Positions 18,923-27,651 of a stretch of DNA of 64,000 bases are shown piece by piece. This DNA is from Caulobacter sp. FWC26 (GTDB lineage: Bacteria; Pseudomonadota; Alphaproteobacteria; Caulobacterales; Caulobacteraceae), in contig NZ_CP033875.1 in the NCBI RefSeq assembly GCF_002742645.2, positions 1,213,501-1,277,500 on the forward strand, in the 5' to 3' direction. Below the pieces are notes generated by a model, which did not search any database, was not told the DNA's origin, and saw only the letters and a program-made list of their open reading frames with translations. Both the position numbers and the translations under genes were made by a program. The first letter of the stretch is position 1, and each line of letters opens with the position of its first letter.

Positions 18923-19921
18923 GTGATCACCTTCCAGGACGTCTCCAAAACCTACGGCCAGGGCGGCCAAGCGGCGCTGCGCGAGGTTTCGCTGTCGGTG
19001 AACGCCGGCGAGGTGTTCGGGGTCATCGGAGCCTCGGGCGCGGGAAAGTCCACGCTCATCCGGCTGATCAACGGCCTTGAGACCGCCACCTGCGGCAAGG
19101 TCATCGTCGACGGCGACGACGTGGCTGCTCTGGGCGTCGAGGGTCTGCGCGCCTTGCGCCGTCGGGTCGGGATGATCTTCCAGCACTTCAACCTGCTGTC
19201 GGGCAAGACGGTCGCTCAGAACGTCGCCTTCCCCTTGAAGCTAGCCGGACGCCCGACCGCCGAGGTCAAGGCGCGCACGGCCGAACTGCTCGAACGCGTC
19301 GGTCTTTCCGCCCACGCCACCAAGCACCCGGCCCAACTGTCGGGCGGCCAGAAGCAGCGCGTCGGCATCGCCCGCGCCCTGGCCACCAATCCCAAGGTCC
19401 TGCTGTGCGACGAGGCCACCAGCGCGCTGGATCCCGAGACGACCGAGCAGATCCTCGACCTGATCTCTGGCCTGAACCGGGAGCTGGGCCTGACCATTGT
19501 GCTGATCACCCACGAGATGGACGTCGTCCGCCGCGTTTGCGACCGCGTCGCCGTGCTCGACGCCGGCCGCGTGGTGGAGGAGGGCGCGGTCGAAGAGGTG
19601 TTTCTCCATCCGGCCAGCGACACCGCCCGTCGCTTCGTTCGCGAGGCCGAGGGCGACATCGCCGCCGCCCCGGGCGTCGGCGGCCGCGTGGTGCGCCTGA
19701 CCTTCAAGGGTGAGGCGACCTACAAGCCGGTGCTGGGCGAGGTGGCCCGCGCCACCGGCGTCGACTATTCGATCCTCGGCGGTCGCATCCATCGCCTGCG
19801 CGAGACGCCCTATGGCCAACTGACCCTGGCCCTGACCGGCGGCGACGTCGCCGCCGCCATCGCCCGGTTCCAGGCCGCTGGCGTGCGCGTGGATGCGCTT
19901 TCCGGGGAGACCGCCCAATGA
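18923..19921 (+). CDS. metN: Methionine ABC importer ATP-binding protein MetN
   Basis: 332 residues from GTG 18923 ([13 protein letters not shown]). A TTG at 18851 would add 24 residues, but a likely -10 (CTAAATC, 18866-18872) lies downstream of it. Walker A is GASGAGKST, the signature LSGGQKQR, and Walker [12 protein letters not shown]. The C-terminal extension (about 255-332) is the NIL/ACT-like regulatory domain of MetN, which binds methionine and inhibits transport. It powers uptake of D/L-methionine with MetI and MetQ. It overlaps metI by 4 nt (ATGA). metQ lies about 0.9 kb further on, after two small unrelated genes. Confidence 0.92.
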   Translation: MITFQDVSKTYGQGGQAALREVSLSVNAGEVFGVIGASGAGKSTLIRLINGLETATCGKVIVDGDDVAALGVEGLRALRRRVGMIFQHFNLLSGKTVAQNVAFPLKLAGRPTAEVKARTAELLERVGLSAHATKHPAQLSGGQKQRVGIARALATNPKVLLCDEATSALDPETTEQILDLISGLNRELGLTIVLITHEMDVVRRVCDRVAVLDAGRVVEEGAVEEVFLHPASDTARRFVREAEGDIAAAPGVGGRVVRLTFKGEATYKPVLGEVARATGVDYSILGGRIHRLRETPYGQLTLALTGGDVAAAIARFQAAGVRVDALSGETAQ

Positions 19922-20592
19922 GCGCCTCGACCATGACCTTCGCCAATGTCGACTGGAGCGAGATCGGCCAGGCCACGCTGGACACCCTGGCCATGCTGGG
20001 CGGCTCGATGGTGCTGACCGTGGCGGTCGGCCTGCCGCTGGGTGTCATCCTGTTCCTGACCGGCAAGGGCCAGATGCTGGAGAACCGGCTGGCCAACGGG
20101 GCGCTGTCGCTGCTGGTCAACATCCTGCGCTCGGTGCCGTTCGTGATCCTCCTGATCGTGATGATCCCGCTGACCGTGGCGCTCGTCGGCACCTCGCTGG
20201 GCGTGGCCGGCGCGATTCCGCCGCTGGTGGCCGGGGCCGCGCCGTTCTTTGCGCGCCTCGTGGAGACCGCCCTGCGCGAGGTCGATAAGGGCGTGATCGA
20301 GGCCAGCTTCGCCATGGGCGCCAAGCGGCGTCAGGTTGTGCTGGGCGCGCTACTGCCCGAGGCGCTACCGGGCCTGGTGGCCGCCGCGACGGTGACGGCG
20401 GTGGCCCTGGTCTCCTACACCGCCATGGCCGGCGTGGTCGGGGCTGGTGGTCTTGGCGATCTGGCCATCCGCTTCGGCTATCAGCGCTTCCAGACCGACG
20501 TGATGGTCGTCACCGTGGTGCTGATGCTGGTGCTGGTCCAGGTGCTGCAGATGATCGGCGACGCGGTGGTGAGGAAGGTGTCGCATCGGTGA
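19918..20592 (+). CDS. metI: Methionine ABC importer permease MetI
   Basis: 224 residues, with about five hydrophobic segments. The conserved cytoplasmic coupling loop is [21 protein letters not shown], with the EA...G motif typical of binding-protein-dependent permeases. The ending [19 protein letters not shown] is typical of MetI. It forms the inner-membrane pore of the importer, as a dimer with two MetN. The start overlaps the metN stop (ATGA), so the two are translationally coupled. Confidence 0.92.
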   Translation: MSASTMTFANVDWSEIGQATLDTLAMLGGSMVLTVAVGLPLGVILFLTGKGQMLENRLANGALSLLVNILRSVPFVILLIVMIPLTVALVGTSLGVAGAIPPLVAGAAPFFARLVETALREVDKGVIEASFAMGAKRRQVVLGALLPEALPGLVAAATVTAVALVSYTAMAGVVGAGGLGDLAIRFGYQRFQTDVMVVTVVLMLVLVQVLQMIGDAVVRKVSHR

Positions 20593-20645
20593 CCCGCCTC
20601 CGCCCGCGCCTTGCGGGTGAGGAGGATTGCGGCCAAGAACGCGCC

Positions 20646-20996
20646 ATGAGCGAGACGATCGAACACTCCGACCCCCACTGGGACGCCGCCGTCGCCGAGA
20701 GCCTGATCGGCAAGACCCTGCTGATGAACCTGACTTTCGTTGACGACGAGGGGGACGTGCAGGAGCGCCAGCAGTTTTTCGGGGTGGTCATCGACGCCAC
20801 CGAGCACGAGGGCATCGTGCTGGACCTTCTGGGCGAGCACGATGGCGACACCTACACCCTGCCGCCGCAGACCTCGGCGATCCAGAAGGCCGAGGCGGAC
20901 GTGACCAGCCTCGCCGGCGACAAGCCCGACTTCGTGGCCAGCTGGATCATCCAGGGACCGCCGGACGTCGCCAACGATCTGGACGAAGAGGTCTAG
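20646..20996 (+). CDS. Hypothetical acidic protein in the met cluster
   Basis: 116 residues from ATG 20646. No signal peptide or membrane segment. It is strongly acidic, with segments such as LLMNLTFVDDEGDVQERQQFFGVV and GIVLDLLGEHDGDTYTLPPQ that suggest a small beta-rich fold. Position (53 nt after metI, same strand) suggests co-transcription with metNI. The gap contains CGGGTGAGGAGG, resembling the tail of the repeat at 27652. The gene is followed by a strong two-way terminator. I do not recognise the family and assign no function. Confidence 0.6.
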   Translation: MSETIEHSDPHWDAAVAESLIGKTLLMNLTFVDDEGDVQERQQFFGVVIDATEHEGIVLDLLGEHDGDTYTLPPQTSAIQKAEADVTSLAGDKPDFVASWIIQGPPDVANDLDEEV

Positions 20997-21014
20997 GCTC
21001 GAGAATCAAACATT

Positions 21015-21062
21015 TAGAGCCCTTTAGCTCTAGATGATCCCATCTAAAGCTAAGGGGCTCTA
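21015..21062. terminator. Bidirectional terminator between convergent genes
   Basis: A 22-bp stem with one mismatch and one G-T pair (left arm 21015-21036, right arm 21041-21062) and a 4-nt loop. It is A+T-rich compared with its surroundings. The right arm runs into the stop codon (21060-21062) of the leftward gene, so gene end and terminator overlap. Confidence 0.75.
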
Positions 21063-21308
21063 GGCCTGGTCGAACGGGAAGGGGAGGCGACCGGCCTTGA
21101 ACAGAATGTCGGGGTTCTCGTCATAGTCGCCCAGCTCGACGTCGGCGGTGGCTGAGAACGCAACAACACCTTCGCGCAGGGGCGCCAGTCGCTCGGCCTT
21201 GCGTCGCGCCTCTTCCGCCGTCTTGCACCCGATTTGCTGCTCGGCCTTCAGTCCCTTGCCGCGTCCGGCGACATAGGCTTGCACGATGTGGACGGTTTCT
21301 TTGGCCAT
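21060..21308 (-). CDS. Hypothetical protein between metI and metQ, opposite strand
   Basis: 82 residues from ATG 21308 (MAKETVHIVQAYVAG); ATG 21314 is also possible, and the longer frame upstream is unlikely. The sequence is basic in the middle (GLKAEQQIGCKTAEEARRKAERLAP) and then alternates beta strands (GVVAFSATADVELGDY). No signal or membrane segment. It resembles small conserved alphaproteobacterial proteins, but I cannot name a family. It is divergent from metQ and convergent with the acidic protein gene. Confidence 0.6.
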   Translation of the reverse strand: MAKETVHIVQAYVAGRGKGLKAEQQIGCKTAEEARRKAERLAPLREGVVAFSATADVELGDYDENPDILFKAGRLPFPFDQA

Positions 21309-21376
21309 CCCCATCCAGGCGACCTGTTTGAACGTAACGTCAAGCGATCTCGGGGGAGGGGCTCGGGATCGCCCCA

Positions 21377-21391
21377 GGAAATCTGATTTCC
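21377..21391. promoter_or_regulatory. Palindrome in the metQ upstream region
   Basis: GGAAAT-CTG-ATTTCC is a perfect 6-bp inverted repeat, 58 bp before the metQ start. It could be an operator or an mRNA hairpin. The region also offers a longer pairing between GGGGCTCGGG and CCCGAGC around it. No known SAM-riboswitch class could be matched by eye. Confidence 0.35.
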
Positions 21392-21448
21392 CTCGCCGCC
21401 CCCGAGCGGGCAAAACCCTACCTCTCAGATCGTCTTGTGGAGCTGTTC

Positions 21449-22255
21449 ATGGTCGCCCGCCGCGCTGTTATCGTTCTCGGCCTCGCCGCCATGTCTGTTG
21501 CGGCCTGTAGCCCGAAGGCGCCAAAGGCCAGCGATCCCAACACCCTGACCGTGGCGGCCACCGCCGTGCCGCATGCCGAGGTGCTGGAGTTCATCAAGCC
21601 GAAGCTGGCGCAGCAGGGCCTGAACATCGACATCAAGGTCTTCAACGACTACGTCCAGCCTAACACCCAGGTCGCCGAAAAACGCATTGACGTCAGCTAC
21701 TTCCAGACCCTGCCGTATCTGGAGAGCTTCAACCGCGACAAGGGGACCAACCTGATCCCGCTGCAGGGCGTCCATGTCGAGCCGATCGGGACCTATTCGG
21801 CCAAGTGGAAGTCGATCGCCGAGGTCCCTAACGGCGCCACGATCGCCATCCCGAATGACGCCTCGACCGAGGGCCGCGCCCTGATCCTGCTGGCCAAGAA
21901 CGGCGTCATCGCCATCAAGGACCCCAAGAACCCGCTGACCAGCCTGCGCGACATCACCAGCAACCCGAAGAACCTGAAGTTCAAAGAGTTGGAGGCGCCA
22001 GCCCTGCCTCGGGTGCTGAACCAGGTCGACCTGGCGGTGATCAACACCAACTACGCCCTCGACGCCAAGCTGAACCCCAGCAAGGACGCCCTGATCATCG
22101 AGGACAAGACCAGCCCTTATGTGAACTATCTGGTCGGCCGTCCCGACAACAAGGACGACCCGCGCGTCAAGAAGCTGGCGGCGGCGCTGACCACGCCGGA
22201 GGTTAAGGCGTTCATCGAGCAGAAGTACGCGGGCGCGGTGGTTCCGGCGTTCTAG
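21449..22255 (+). CDS. metQ: Methionine-binding lipoprotein MetQ
   Basis: 268 residues from ATG 21449, preceded by GGAG at 6-nt spacing; an earlier GTG at 21437 lacks this. The signal peptide ends in the lipobox SVAAC (MVARRAVIVLGLAAMSVAAC), so the mature protein is a lipoprotein with Cys20 lipidated. The body is a NLPA/MetQ-type binding protein (VAATAVPHAEVLEFIKP; VQPNTQVAEKRIDVSYFQT; LDQVDLAVINTNYA-like segment). It delivers methionine to MetNI. Unusually, it is separated from metNI by two small genes, one antisense, and must have its own promoter. Confidence 0.92.
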   Translation: MVARRAVIVLGLAAMSVAACSPKAPKASDPNTLTVAATAVPHAEVLEFIKPKLAQQGLNIDIKVFNDYVQPNTQVAEKRIDVSYFQTLPYLESFNRDKGTNLIPLQGVHVEPIGTYSAKWKSIAEVPNGATIAIPNDASTEGRALILLAKNGVIAIKDPKNPLTSLRDITSNPKNLKFKELEAPALPRVLNQVDLAVINTNYALDAKLNPSKDALIIEDKTSPYVNYLVGRPDNKDDPRVKKLAAALTTPEVKAFIEQKYAGAVVPAF

Positions 22256-22316
22256 GGAGCGGAAGCCTCTTCGGGCAGGGCAGGGAGCGCGTATCGGGCT
22301 GTCATGAGGCCCGAAT

Positions 22317-22362
22317 GGGTGGTGGGCAGTCTCCGGCACCCATAAACCCGACCTTCCCGGCG
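22317..22362 (+). repeat. Direct repeat flanking orphan block, left copy
   Basis: The segment contains CAGTCTCC and CCCATAAACCCGACCTTCC. The same two blocks, in the same order and spaced nearly alike, recur at 24207-24256. The two copies bracket about 1.9 kb with three orphan genes. Confidence 0.6.
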
Positions 22363-22479
22363 AATGCCGGGACCCAGATCGAACCCACCGAAGCTCATTC
22401 TAAAATCGCAGCGGCTAGGCGCGTCATACCCAGCCGTTGCGGCTGAATCTGGGCCCCAGCATTCGCCGGGGAGGTCGGG
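22347..22479. repeat. Inverted-repeat intergenic element
   Basis: The arms 22347-22380 and 22445-22479 are about 34 nt each and complementary with a few mismatches (core CCCGGCGAATGCCGGG versus CCCCAGCATTCGCCGGGG). This is typical of mobile-looking palindromic intergenic repeats in alphaproteobacteria. Confidence 0.7.
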
Positions 22480-22587
22480 AAAAAGGCCGCAAGGCGGACT
22501 ATTCGAACGCCCGCTCAGGGTGGAAAACGGACATTGCGCACCGGACGAGTGCGCGACAGTCCAAGGTCCTATCGGCCCGAGGTCGAT

Positions 22588-23316
22588 CTACGAGGACGGC
22601 TTGACGCTGCCAGCCACTGCATCTCGCACTAGCGAGACCCAAGGATCAGCGGAGCCTCGCACCGGAACGTTGGCGGGTCCCGATACAGAGAGCGCCTTGC
22701 CTTGAAAGGTGATGCTTACTGGAGCTTGAAGTAGCCGCCGATCAGCGTCCCGGAACACGAGATAGAGCGCCCCTTGAAAAGCAGTCACTTCGCGCAGGCA
22801 ACTTCCTGGCCCCGGCCAGGCAGCAAGATCTTGCTGCTGCAGATAAAATTTTAGATCTGAAATTTTTGAAGCTGAGGAGCCTTTGACCCAAGCGCGTGGC
22901 TGCTCACCGTCCATGACAAATGCGTCGCCGCCGTCACCCTTGAGATGCTCTACGACACGATAATGTATGCGAACCCCATCATCCCATTCCGCGCGGGCCA
23001 TCTTTAGCGCTTCTTCTATTGTCTTGGGCGCCTCCGGGCCGCTTCCAATCCAAGCGGCCCACCCATCTGGCGTGCGGGTGCCGACTTCGTAATCGTCGGT
23101 GAGAGCTTCTACCCTCACCAAATCAATATACGCGGCTGAAGCAGCCATTTGCTGGGCGACGCGCGCTGGGTCGAGGCGAATTTTGGTTGGCCAACCTGGT
23201 GATGGCGTACAGGCCAGTGCCAAGCCAGACGGAAATGCAGCGCAGATCGCTAGAGCACCTAGCCACGCGGCTGGGCTGATCTTGCGGGTGCGGGGTATCG
23301 AATGATGGATACTCAT
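22588..23316 (-). CDS. Hypothetical exported protein
   Basis: 242 residues from ATG 23316. A signal peptide (ISPAAWLGALAICAAFPSGLALAC) is followed at once by a cysteine; the -3 residue fits a lipobox only loosely (LALAC), so it may be a lipoprotein. The mature part has YIDLVRVEALTDDYEVGTRT, a helix EAPKTIEEALKMARAEWDDG, and a beta-rich C-terminal half ending VPVRGSADPWVSLVRDAV. No family recognised. G+C is lower than in neighbouring core genes. It is the last of three same-strand orphan genes inside the repeat-bounded block. Confidence 0.6.
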   Translation of the reverse strand: MSIHHSIPRTRKISPAAWLGALAICAAFPSGLALACTPSPGWPTKIRLDPARVAQQMAASAAYIDLVRVEALTDDYEVGTRTPDGWAAWIGSGPEAPKTIEEALKMARAEWDDGVRIHYRVVEHLKGDGGDAFVMDGEQPRAWVKGSSASKISDLKFYLQQQDLAAWPGPGSCLREVTAFQGALYLVFRDADRRLLQAPVSITFQGKALSVSGPANVPVRGSADPWVSLVRDAVAGSVKPSS

Positions 23317-23366
23317 ATCAAGACGATAGCCGACAATCAGACGGTGCCAACTTCCGAAAGGGGTGG

Positions 23367-23795
23367 TTAGCGGCCCTCTGCCGCACGCGCACTGATCGCG
23401 TCGTAAGCTGCTGAGGCTGACGCCGTAACTGCTTTCCAGAGCGGGTCCGTTACATACTCGTCGTTTCCGCCGTGAGGCAATTTTTGGACAAGTCGATCGA
23501 GCGCGTACTTCACAGACTGGACTAGCGCCACCTCTGCCGTGTCGAATAGATAGACGCCGACGGCTTTCTCATCGAAATCATGATCGTCGAAGAAGAAATG
23601 CATTACCTGATCCACGTCTGAGATCAGGCCCTGCTGTGCCTCAGCGCGCCAGATCGGTCGCGGGTCTGGGGTCGCGATTTCCTCAAGATAGGCTATCAAC
23701 TCCGCCCTGATCCACGGGTAACGCAAATCGGCCCAACCAGGTGGAAAGTCCTCCTTCATGGGCACGAGGCTAAGGTCAGGAGCGGTCTTTCTCAA
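23367..23795 (-). CDS. Hypothetical protein, weakly SCO4402-like
   Basis: 142 residues from TTG 23795; ATG 23759 (MKEDFPPGW) is a possible shorter start. No signal or membrane segment. The layout WADLRYPWIRAELIAYLEEIA, then VMHFFFDDHDFDEKAVGVYL, then a helix ending YALDRLVQKL resembles the small SCO4402-type family of unknown function. I give that only as a by-eye likeness. It is acidic, with lower G+C than its neighbours. The upstream gene stops 6 nt before its start, so the two are co-transcribed. Confidence 0.55.
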   Translation of the reverse strand: MRKTAPDLSLVPMKEDFPPGWADLRYPWIRAELIAYLEEIATPDPRPIWRAEAQQGLISDVDQVMHFFFDDHDFDEKAVGVYLFDTAEVALVQSVKYALDRLVQKLPHGGNDEYVTDPLWKAVTASASAAYDAISARAAEGR

Positions 23796-23801
23796 TATCT
23801 C

Positions 23802-24170
23802 TCAAGGGTTGGGGGCGGACCCTAGCTCGTCACCACAAAGCGCATCTGTCCAGACCTGAAAGCGGCAAACCACGCCTTCGTACTCGATGGCGTCGAGCAC
23901 TTCCTGCAGTGCTTCCTCCGAGAGGGCGATCCTTTGCGCCGAAGGTAGCGCCTGCTCCTCTGCGCCACCCTGATAGATGCTGAGATCGGTTCGAGTGATC
24001 CAGTCATCGCCGCGCACTTCAAAAGTCTCGACATTGCAGACTACGGCGTCTCGCGTCCGTGTGTACGCCGCAAACTCTTTGAGCCTATTGACGTCATCAA
24101 GGGCGATGCCCTTGCCAGATTGGCTGTTTTGGAAAGCGGCTTCTAGCCCGCCGACCTGATGTTGGCTCAT
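23802..24170 (-). CDS. Hypothetical protein
   Basis: 122 residues from ATG 24170 (MSQHQVGGLEAAF). An in-frame extension to 24299 crosses the direct repeat and is less likely. No signal peptide. The protein is small and acidic, with LKEFAAYTRTRDAVVCNVETFEVRG and EEALQEVLDAIEYEGVVCRF giving an alpha/beta pattern. No family recognised. It is the first gene of the three-gene orphan set. Its start lies about 40 bp from the right direct-repeat copy, so the promoter probably overlaps that repeat. Confidence 0.5.
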   Translation of the reverse strand: MSQHQVGGLEAAFQNSQSGKGIALDDVNRLKEFAAYTRTRDAVVCNVETFEVRGDDWITRTDLSIYQGGAEEQALPSAQRIALSEEALQEVLDAIEYEGVVCRFQVWTDALCGDELGSAPNP

Positions 24171-24206
24171 GCCCACAACATCGTCCGTCTTTGCAAGGTC
24201 CGCAAC

Positions 24207-24256
24207 GGGTCGTGAACAGTCTCCAACCTTCCCCCATAAACCCGACCTTCCTGGTG
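24207..24256 (+). repeat. Direct repeat flanking orphan block, right copy
   Basis: It shares CAGTCTCC, then CCCATAAACCCGACCTTCC, with 22317-22362, with a few substitutions and a short insertion between the blocks. It lies between the divergent starts of the orphan gene set and the GntR gene. Confidence 0.6.
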
Positions 24257-24339
24257 ACACGTCAGTGCGGAGGATCCAACGTCTGGCGTTCCCTGACATT
24301 TCACCCTACCTATCAGCGACCGCTGCTTACGGATGCTCC

Positions 24340-25056
24340 ATGGCTTCGCCGTCGCTGAAATCGCCCGCCGGTCGTCGACTGGTGCTGGATGTCGCCAATT
24401 CCTCTGGCCTGGAAGACTGGGCGCCCGAGCTGCAGAAGACCAAGGTCTATGAGCGCATCCTCCTGGACCTGATCCTGGGCGAATTGCCGGCCGGAGCACG
24501 CCTGGACGAGCAATCGTTGGCCGCGCATTACGATACGGGTTTGGCGGGCGTCCGCGACGCCCTTGGGCGTCTGGCCCTGGAAGGCCTCGTTATCCGCCGC
24601 GCGCGTTCTGGCACCACGGTGGCGCCGCTGGACCTGGTGGAGCTGCGCCAGGGCTATGAGGCGCGCGTCCTGATCGAGCCGCATTGCGCGCAACTGGCCG
24701 CTAAAACAGCCAGCAAAGCCGAAGCCCAGGCGATGTACGATGTCTTCGCCGACGGGGAGGAGGCCGCGAGGACCTGCGACCTGCCGGCCCTGGTGGCGAT
24801 GGATCTGCGGTTCCATGCCGCCGTCGCCCGCGCCTCGGGCAATCTGGCCCTGGCGCGAATCCTGATCCCCCTGCAGCACAAGGCCGCTCGCTTCTGGGTG
24901 TTCTCGTTCAACGGCGCATCTGAGCAGAACCTCCTCGATGAGATCGAGGAGCATCGTCAGGTCGCGCGCGTGATCGCCAGCGGCGACGCCGAGGGCTCGC
25001 GGCGGGCGATGCTGCGTATTCTCGACGTCCAACCCGAGGCCGATGCTCGATCCTAG
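24340..25056 (+). CDS. GntR-family (FCD) transcriptional regulator
   Basis: 238 residues from ATG 24340. The winged helix-turn-helix covers about residues 25-95 (VYERILLDLILGELPAGARL; AAHYDTGLAGVRDALGRLALEGLV). The FCD-type helical domain follows (LRQGYEARVLIEPHCAQLAA; MDLRFHAAVARASGNLAL; EIEEHRQVARVIASGDAEG), with the usual metal/ligand histidines. It is transcribed toward the TonB receptor that starts 187 bp downstream. Local control of the receptor and MFS gene is likely, possibly through the palindrome at 25142-25159. Effector unknown. Confidence 0.85.
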   Translation: MASPSLKSPAGRRLVLDVANSSGLEDWAPELQKTKVYERILLDLILGELPAGARLDEQSLAAHYDTGLAGVRDALGRLALEGLVIRRARSGTTVAPLDLVELRQGYEARVLIEPHCAQLAAKTASKAEAQAMYDVFADGEEAARTCDLPALVAMDLRFHAAVARASGNLALARILIPLQHKAARFWVFSFNGASEQNLLDEIEEHRQVARVIASGDAEGSRRAMLRILDVQPEADARS

Positions 25057-25141
25057 ATCGCATCGTCTGCTGTCTTCGTCCTAGGGGGATCGTTCCCTTT
25101 ACGTAAGCTGCAGCATTCAGGTCACACTCCTTTCGCAATCT

Positions 25142-25159
25142 CTTCTGAAATGTCAGAAG
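25142..25159. promoter_or_regulatory. Candidate operator upstream of TonB receptor
   Basis: CTTCTGA-AATG-TCAGAAG is a perfect 7-bp inverted repeat. It stands just before TTTTGACG (a -35 candidate, TTGACG at 25165-25170) in the promoter region of the receptor gene. The adjacent GntR protein is the obvious candidate to bind it. Confidence 0.45.
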
Positions 25160-25243
25160 GCATTTTGACGAAGATCAAGAGATCCCCAGATATCGGCCCG
25201 TGAACACCGGGGTTCCCGACCCGGCGCCGTGAAGGTTCGATCC

Positions 25244-27637
25244 ATGTCGTCTAAGCGCATCCTTCTGTCCGCCAGCCTCCTGGCCCTCATCGCAGCGTCG
25301 CCCGCTCTGGCGGACACGCAACTCTCCGACCGCGTCGACGCGGTGGTGATCGTGGCGCGCGACAAGGCGGGCCTTCTGGAGAAGCAGCCCAGCCAGACGG
25401 TGTTCGGGATCGACAAGCCGCTGATCGAGACCCCGCGCTCGGCCAGCCTGGTCAGCGACCTGACGCTGGAGCGCTACGGCGTTCTGACCCTGGACGGCGC
25501 CACCAAGGTCGCGCCCGGCACGCACACGGCCAGCTTCTATGGCGTGCCTGGTTCGTTGAACATTCGCGGCACCCTGGCCGAGAACTACTTCCGCGGCTTC
25601 AAGCGCGTGGAGAACCGGGGGACCTATTCCACCCCGATCGGCGGCGCGGCTCGCCTCGAGATCCTGCGCGGCCCGCCAACACCCGTCTATGGCGCGGGCA
25701 AGGTGGGGGGGCTGGTCAACTTCATACCCAAGTCCGCCCGCGACGAGGGCCGGTTCTTGGTCGAACCGGAAGGGGAGGTGACCGCCACCATCGGCAGCTA
25801 CAACAAGAAGCTGCTCACGGCCCAGTTCGGCGCGCCCGTCAGCCTGGGCCCGGCCCAGGGCGGGGTCTATGTCTACGGCGAGGCCGAGGACAGCCACAGC
25901 TTCTACAAGGGGATCTATCCGCGTCATCAGACGCTGGAGGTCTCGGCTGATTTCGATCTGGGCGGCGGCTGGAGCACCGCTTTCGGCGGTATGGCTTTCC
26001 GCTCGCGAGGGGACGTGCAGACGCCGGGCTGGAACCGCCTGACCCAGGACCTGATCGACAACCGCACCTACATCACCGGTCGCGATACGACGCTGAAGGA
26101 CAGTGACGGCAACGGCCGGCTGACGCCCAACGAGGTGGGCTTCTATCCGTACGCCAGCGCGCTCTACATCCCGTACTACGGCTTTTTCAGCACCGATGCG
26201 GTCCATACGCTGGACGTCGGCGTCGGTACCACAAAGCTGGACCGCCGCACGGTCTATATCAGCCCCGCCGACTTCTCGAAGACTGACACCCAGACGCTGT
26301 ACTTCGATCTGGCCAAGGACCTGGGCGAGGATCGCGCGCTGAAGCTGCAGCTGTTCCACGACCGTCAGGACAACAAGCGGTACGTCTCCTACGGCTATCC
26401 GTCGGCGATCGACGCCAAGGTCAGCGAGATTCGCCTGACCTACGCCTTCCCGACCACTGTCGGCCCGGCCAGCGCCCGCACCCTGGTCGGCGGCTCCCAT
26501 CGCTGGTTCGAGGGGCGGCGGCGCGAAAGCTACAACAGCGGCATGATCGCGCTGGACCGCCGCGACATCAGCTTTGGCGCCACGCCGACCGACATCATCG
26601 ACAGCCCGTTCGACGACGAGCCGGGCGGCGTGGGTCTGAAGTGGGAGAACGACAACCGCTCGACCTGGAAACAGACCGGCGTCTTCGTCACCTCCGACAT
26701 CGATGTCGGCGCCCTGAACCTGATCCTGGGCGGGCGCTGGGATCGCTACAGCGTCGAGAGCCAGGACACCGGCTTCCTCAGCTACACGGTCACGGGCCGC
26801 AAGACAGCCGAGCGCAACAAGGCGACCTGGAACGCCAGCGTCACCTACAAGCTGCCGATCGGCCTGATGCCCTACGCCAGCTACGCCAAGGCTGCGGCGC
26901 TGGAGATGAGCCAGGGCGGCGACATCGCGCCGGGCCTGGTGGCTGATGGCTCGTGGCTCTCCAGTTCGGATCTCGCCGAGGCCGGCGTAAAGTTCCAGCT
27001 GCTGCGCGGAACCCTCATCGGTTCGCTGGCGGCCTATCGCCAGAACCGCACCCAGATCACCGGCGCCATCGCCCCGCCCACCGTCCAGGGCACGCGCGCC
27101 AAGGGCGTCGAGCTGGAGATCCGGTGGCTGGCGTCCGAGCGGCTGTCCTTCACCTTCGCCGGCAACAACCAGCGCACGACGATCAAGGGACCGGACACCT
27201 CGTTCCAATACATCCCGGCCTACACCGCCGGCGTGCCGGGCGCGCAGGCCTATGGCGGTTCCTATGTGGTGTGGAGCTTCGCCGGCCTGCCGGGGCGGAG
27301 CGGCGACTACGCCTACACCCTGACGCCGAAGTCGGTGCTCAGCCTGTACGGGACCTATACCAGCAAGGGCTATGACTGGGGCCAGGCGGGGGCGACGTTG
27401 GGCGTGAGCCATGTGGGCCGCACCTCGGGCGCCGTTCAGAACGCCGTCCGCTATCCGGCCTATGAGGTGGTCAATGCGTCGGCATATGTGACGCGAGGGG
27501 CGTACACCCTATCGTTCAATGTCGATAATCTGTTCGACACGTTCTATTTCACGCCCGACGCCGACACCTACGCCAACCTCGGCGCCTTGCCCGGCAAGGG
27601 GCGTGAGTGGCGTGCCACCCTGAAGCGGACCTTTTGA
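25244..27637 (+). CDS. TonB-dependent receptor
   Basis: 797 residues from ATG 25244; GAAGG lies 8 nt upstream, while the earlier GTG 25229 has no good site. The signal peptide ends ASPALAD. The plug domain includes ETPRSASLVSDLTLERYG, NIRGTLAENYFRGFKRVENRG and RLEILRGPPTPVYGAGKVGG, the pattern of siderophore/FecA-FpvA-like receptors. The barrel ends EWRATLKRTF with a terminal Phe. It imports an unidentified ligand across the outer membrane. The MFS gene 163 nt downstream, with a repeat in between, probably handles the ligand at the inner membrane. The GntR gene upstream is the likely regulator. Confidence 0.88.
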   Translation: MSSKRILLSASLLALIAASPALADTQLSDRVDAVVIVARDKAGLLEKQPSQTVFGIDKPLIETPRSASLVSDLTLERYGVLTLDGATKVAPGTHTASFYGVPGSLNIRGTLAENYFRGFKRVENRGTYSTPIGGAARLEILRGPPTPVYGAGKVGGLVNFIPKSARDEGRFLVEPEGEVTATIGSYNKKLLTAQFGAPVSLGPAQGGVYVYGEAEDSHSFYKGIYPRHQTLEVSADFDLGGGWSTAFGGMAFRSRGDVQTPGWNRLTQDLIDNRTYITGRDTTLKDSDGNGRLTPNEVGFYPYASALYIPYYGFFSTDAVHTLDVGVGTTKLDRRTVYISPADFSKTDTQTLYFDLAKDLGEDRALKLQLFHDRQDNKRYVSYGYPSAIDAKVSEIRLTYAFPTTVGPASARTLVGGSHRWFEGRRRESYNSGMIALDRRDISFGATPTDIIDSPFDDEPGGVGLKWENDNRSTWKQTGVFVTSDIDVGALNLILGGRWDRYSVESQDTGFLSYTVTGRKTAERNKATWNASVTYKLPIGLMPYASYAKAAALEMSQGGDIAPGLVADGSWLSSSDLAEAGVKFQLLRGTLIGSLAAYRQNRTQITGAIAPPTVQGTRAKGVELEIRWLASERLSFTFAGNNQRTTIKGPDTSFQYIPAYTAGVPGAQAYGGSYVVWSFAGLPGRSGDYAYTLTPKSVLSLYGTYTSKGYDWGQAGATLGVSHVGRTSGAVQNAVRYPAYEVVNASAYVTRGAYTLSFNVDNLFDTFYFTPDADTYANLGALPGKGREWRATLKRTF

Positions 27638-27651
27638 TGATCGAGCTATTC

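Larger units (their letters stand above)
22256..22587. other. Intergenic region with repeats after metQ
   Basis: This 332-nt stretch carries one copy of a direct repeat (22317-22362) and an inverted-repeat element (22347-22479). Short dispersed-repeat-like fragments follow (for example GGTGGAAAACGGACATTG near 22521). No gene is supported. Confidence 0.5.
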
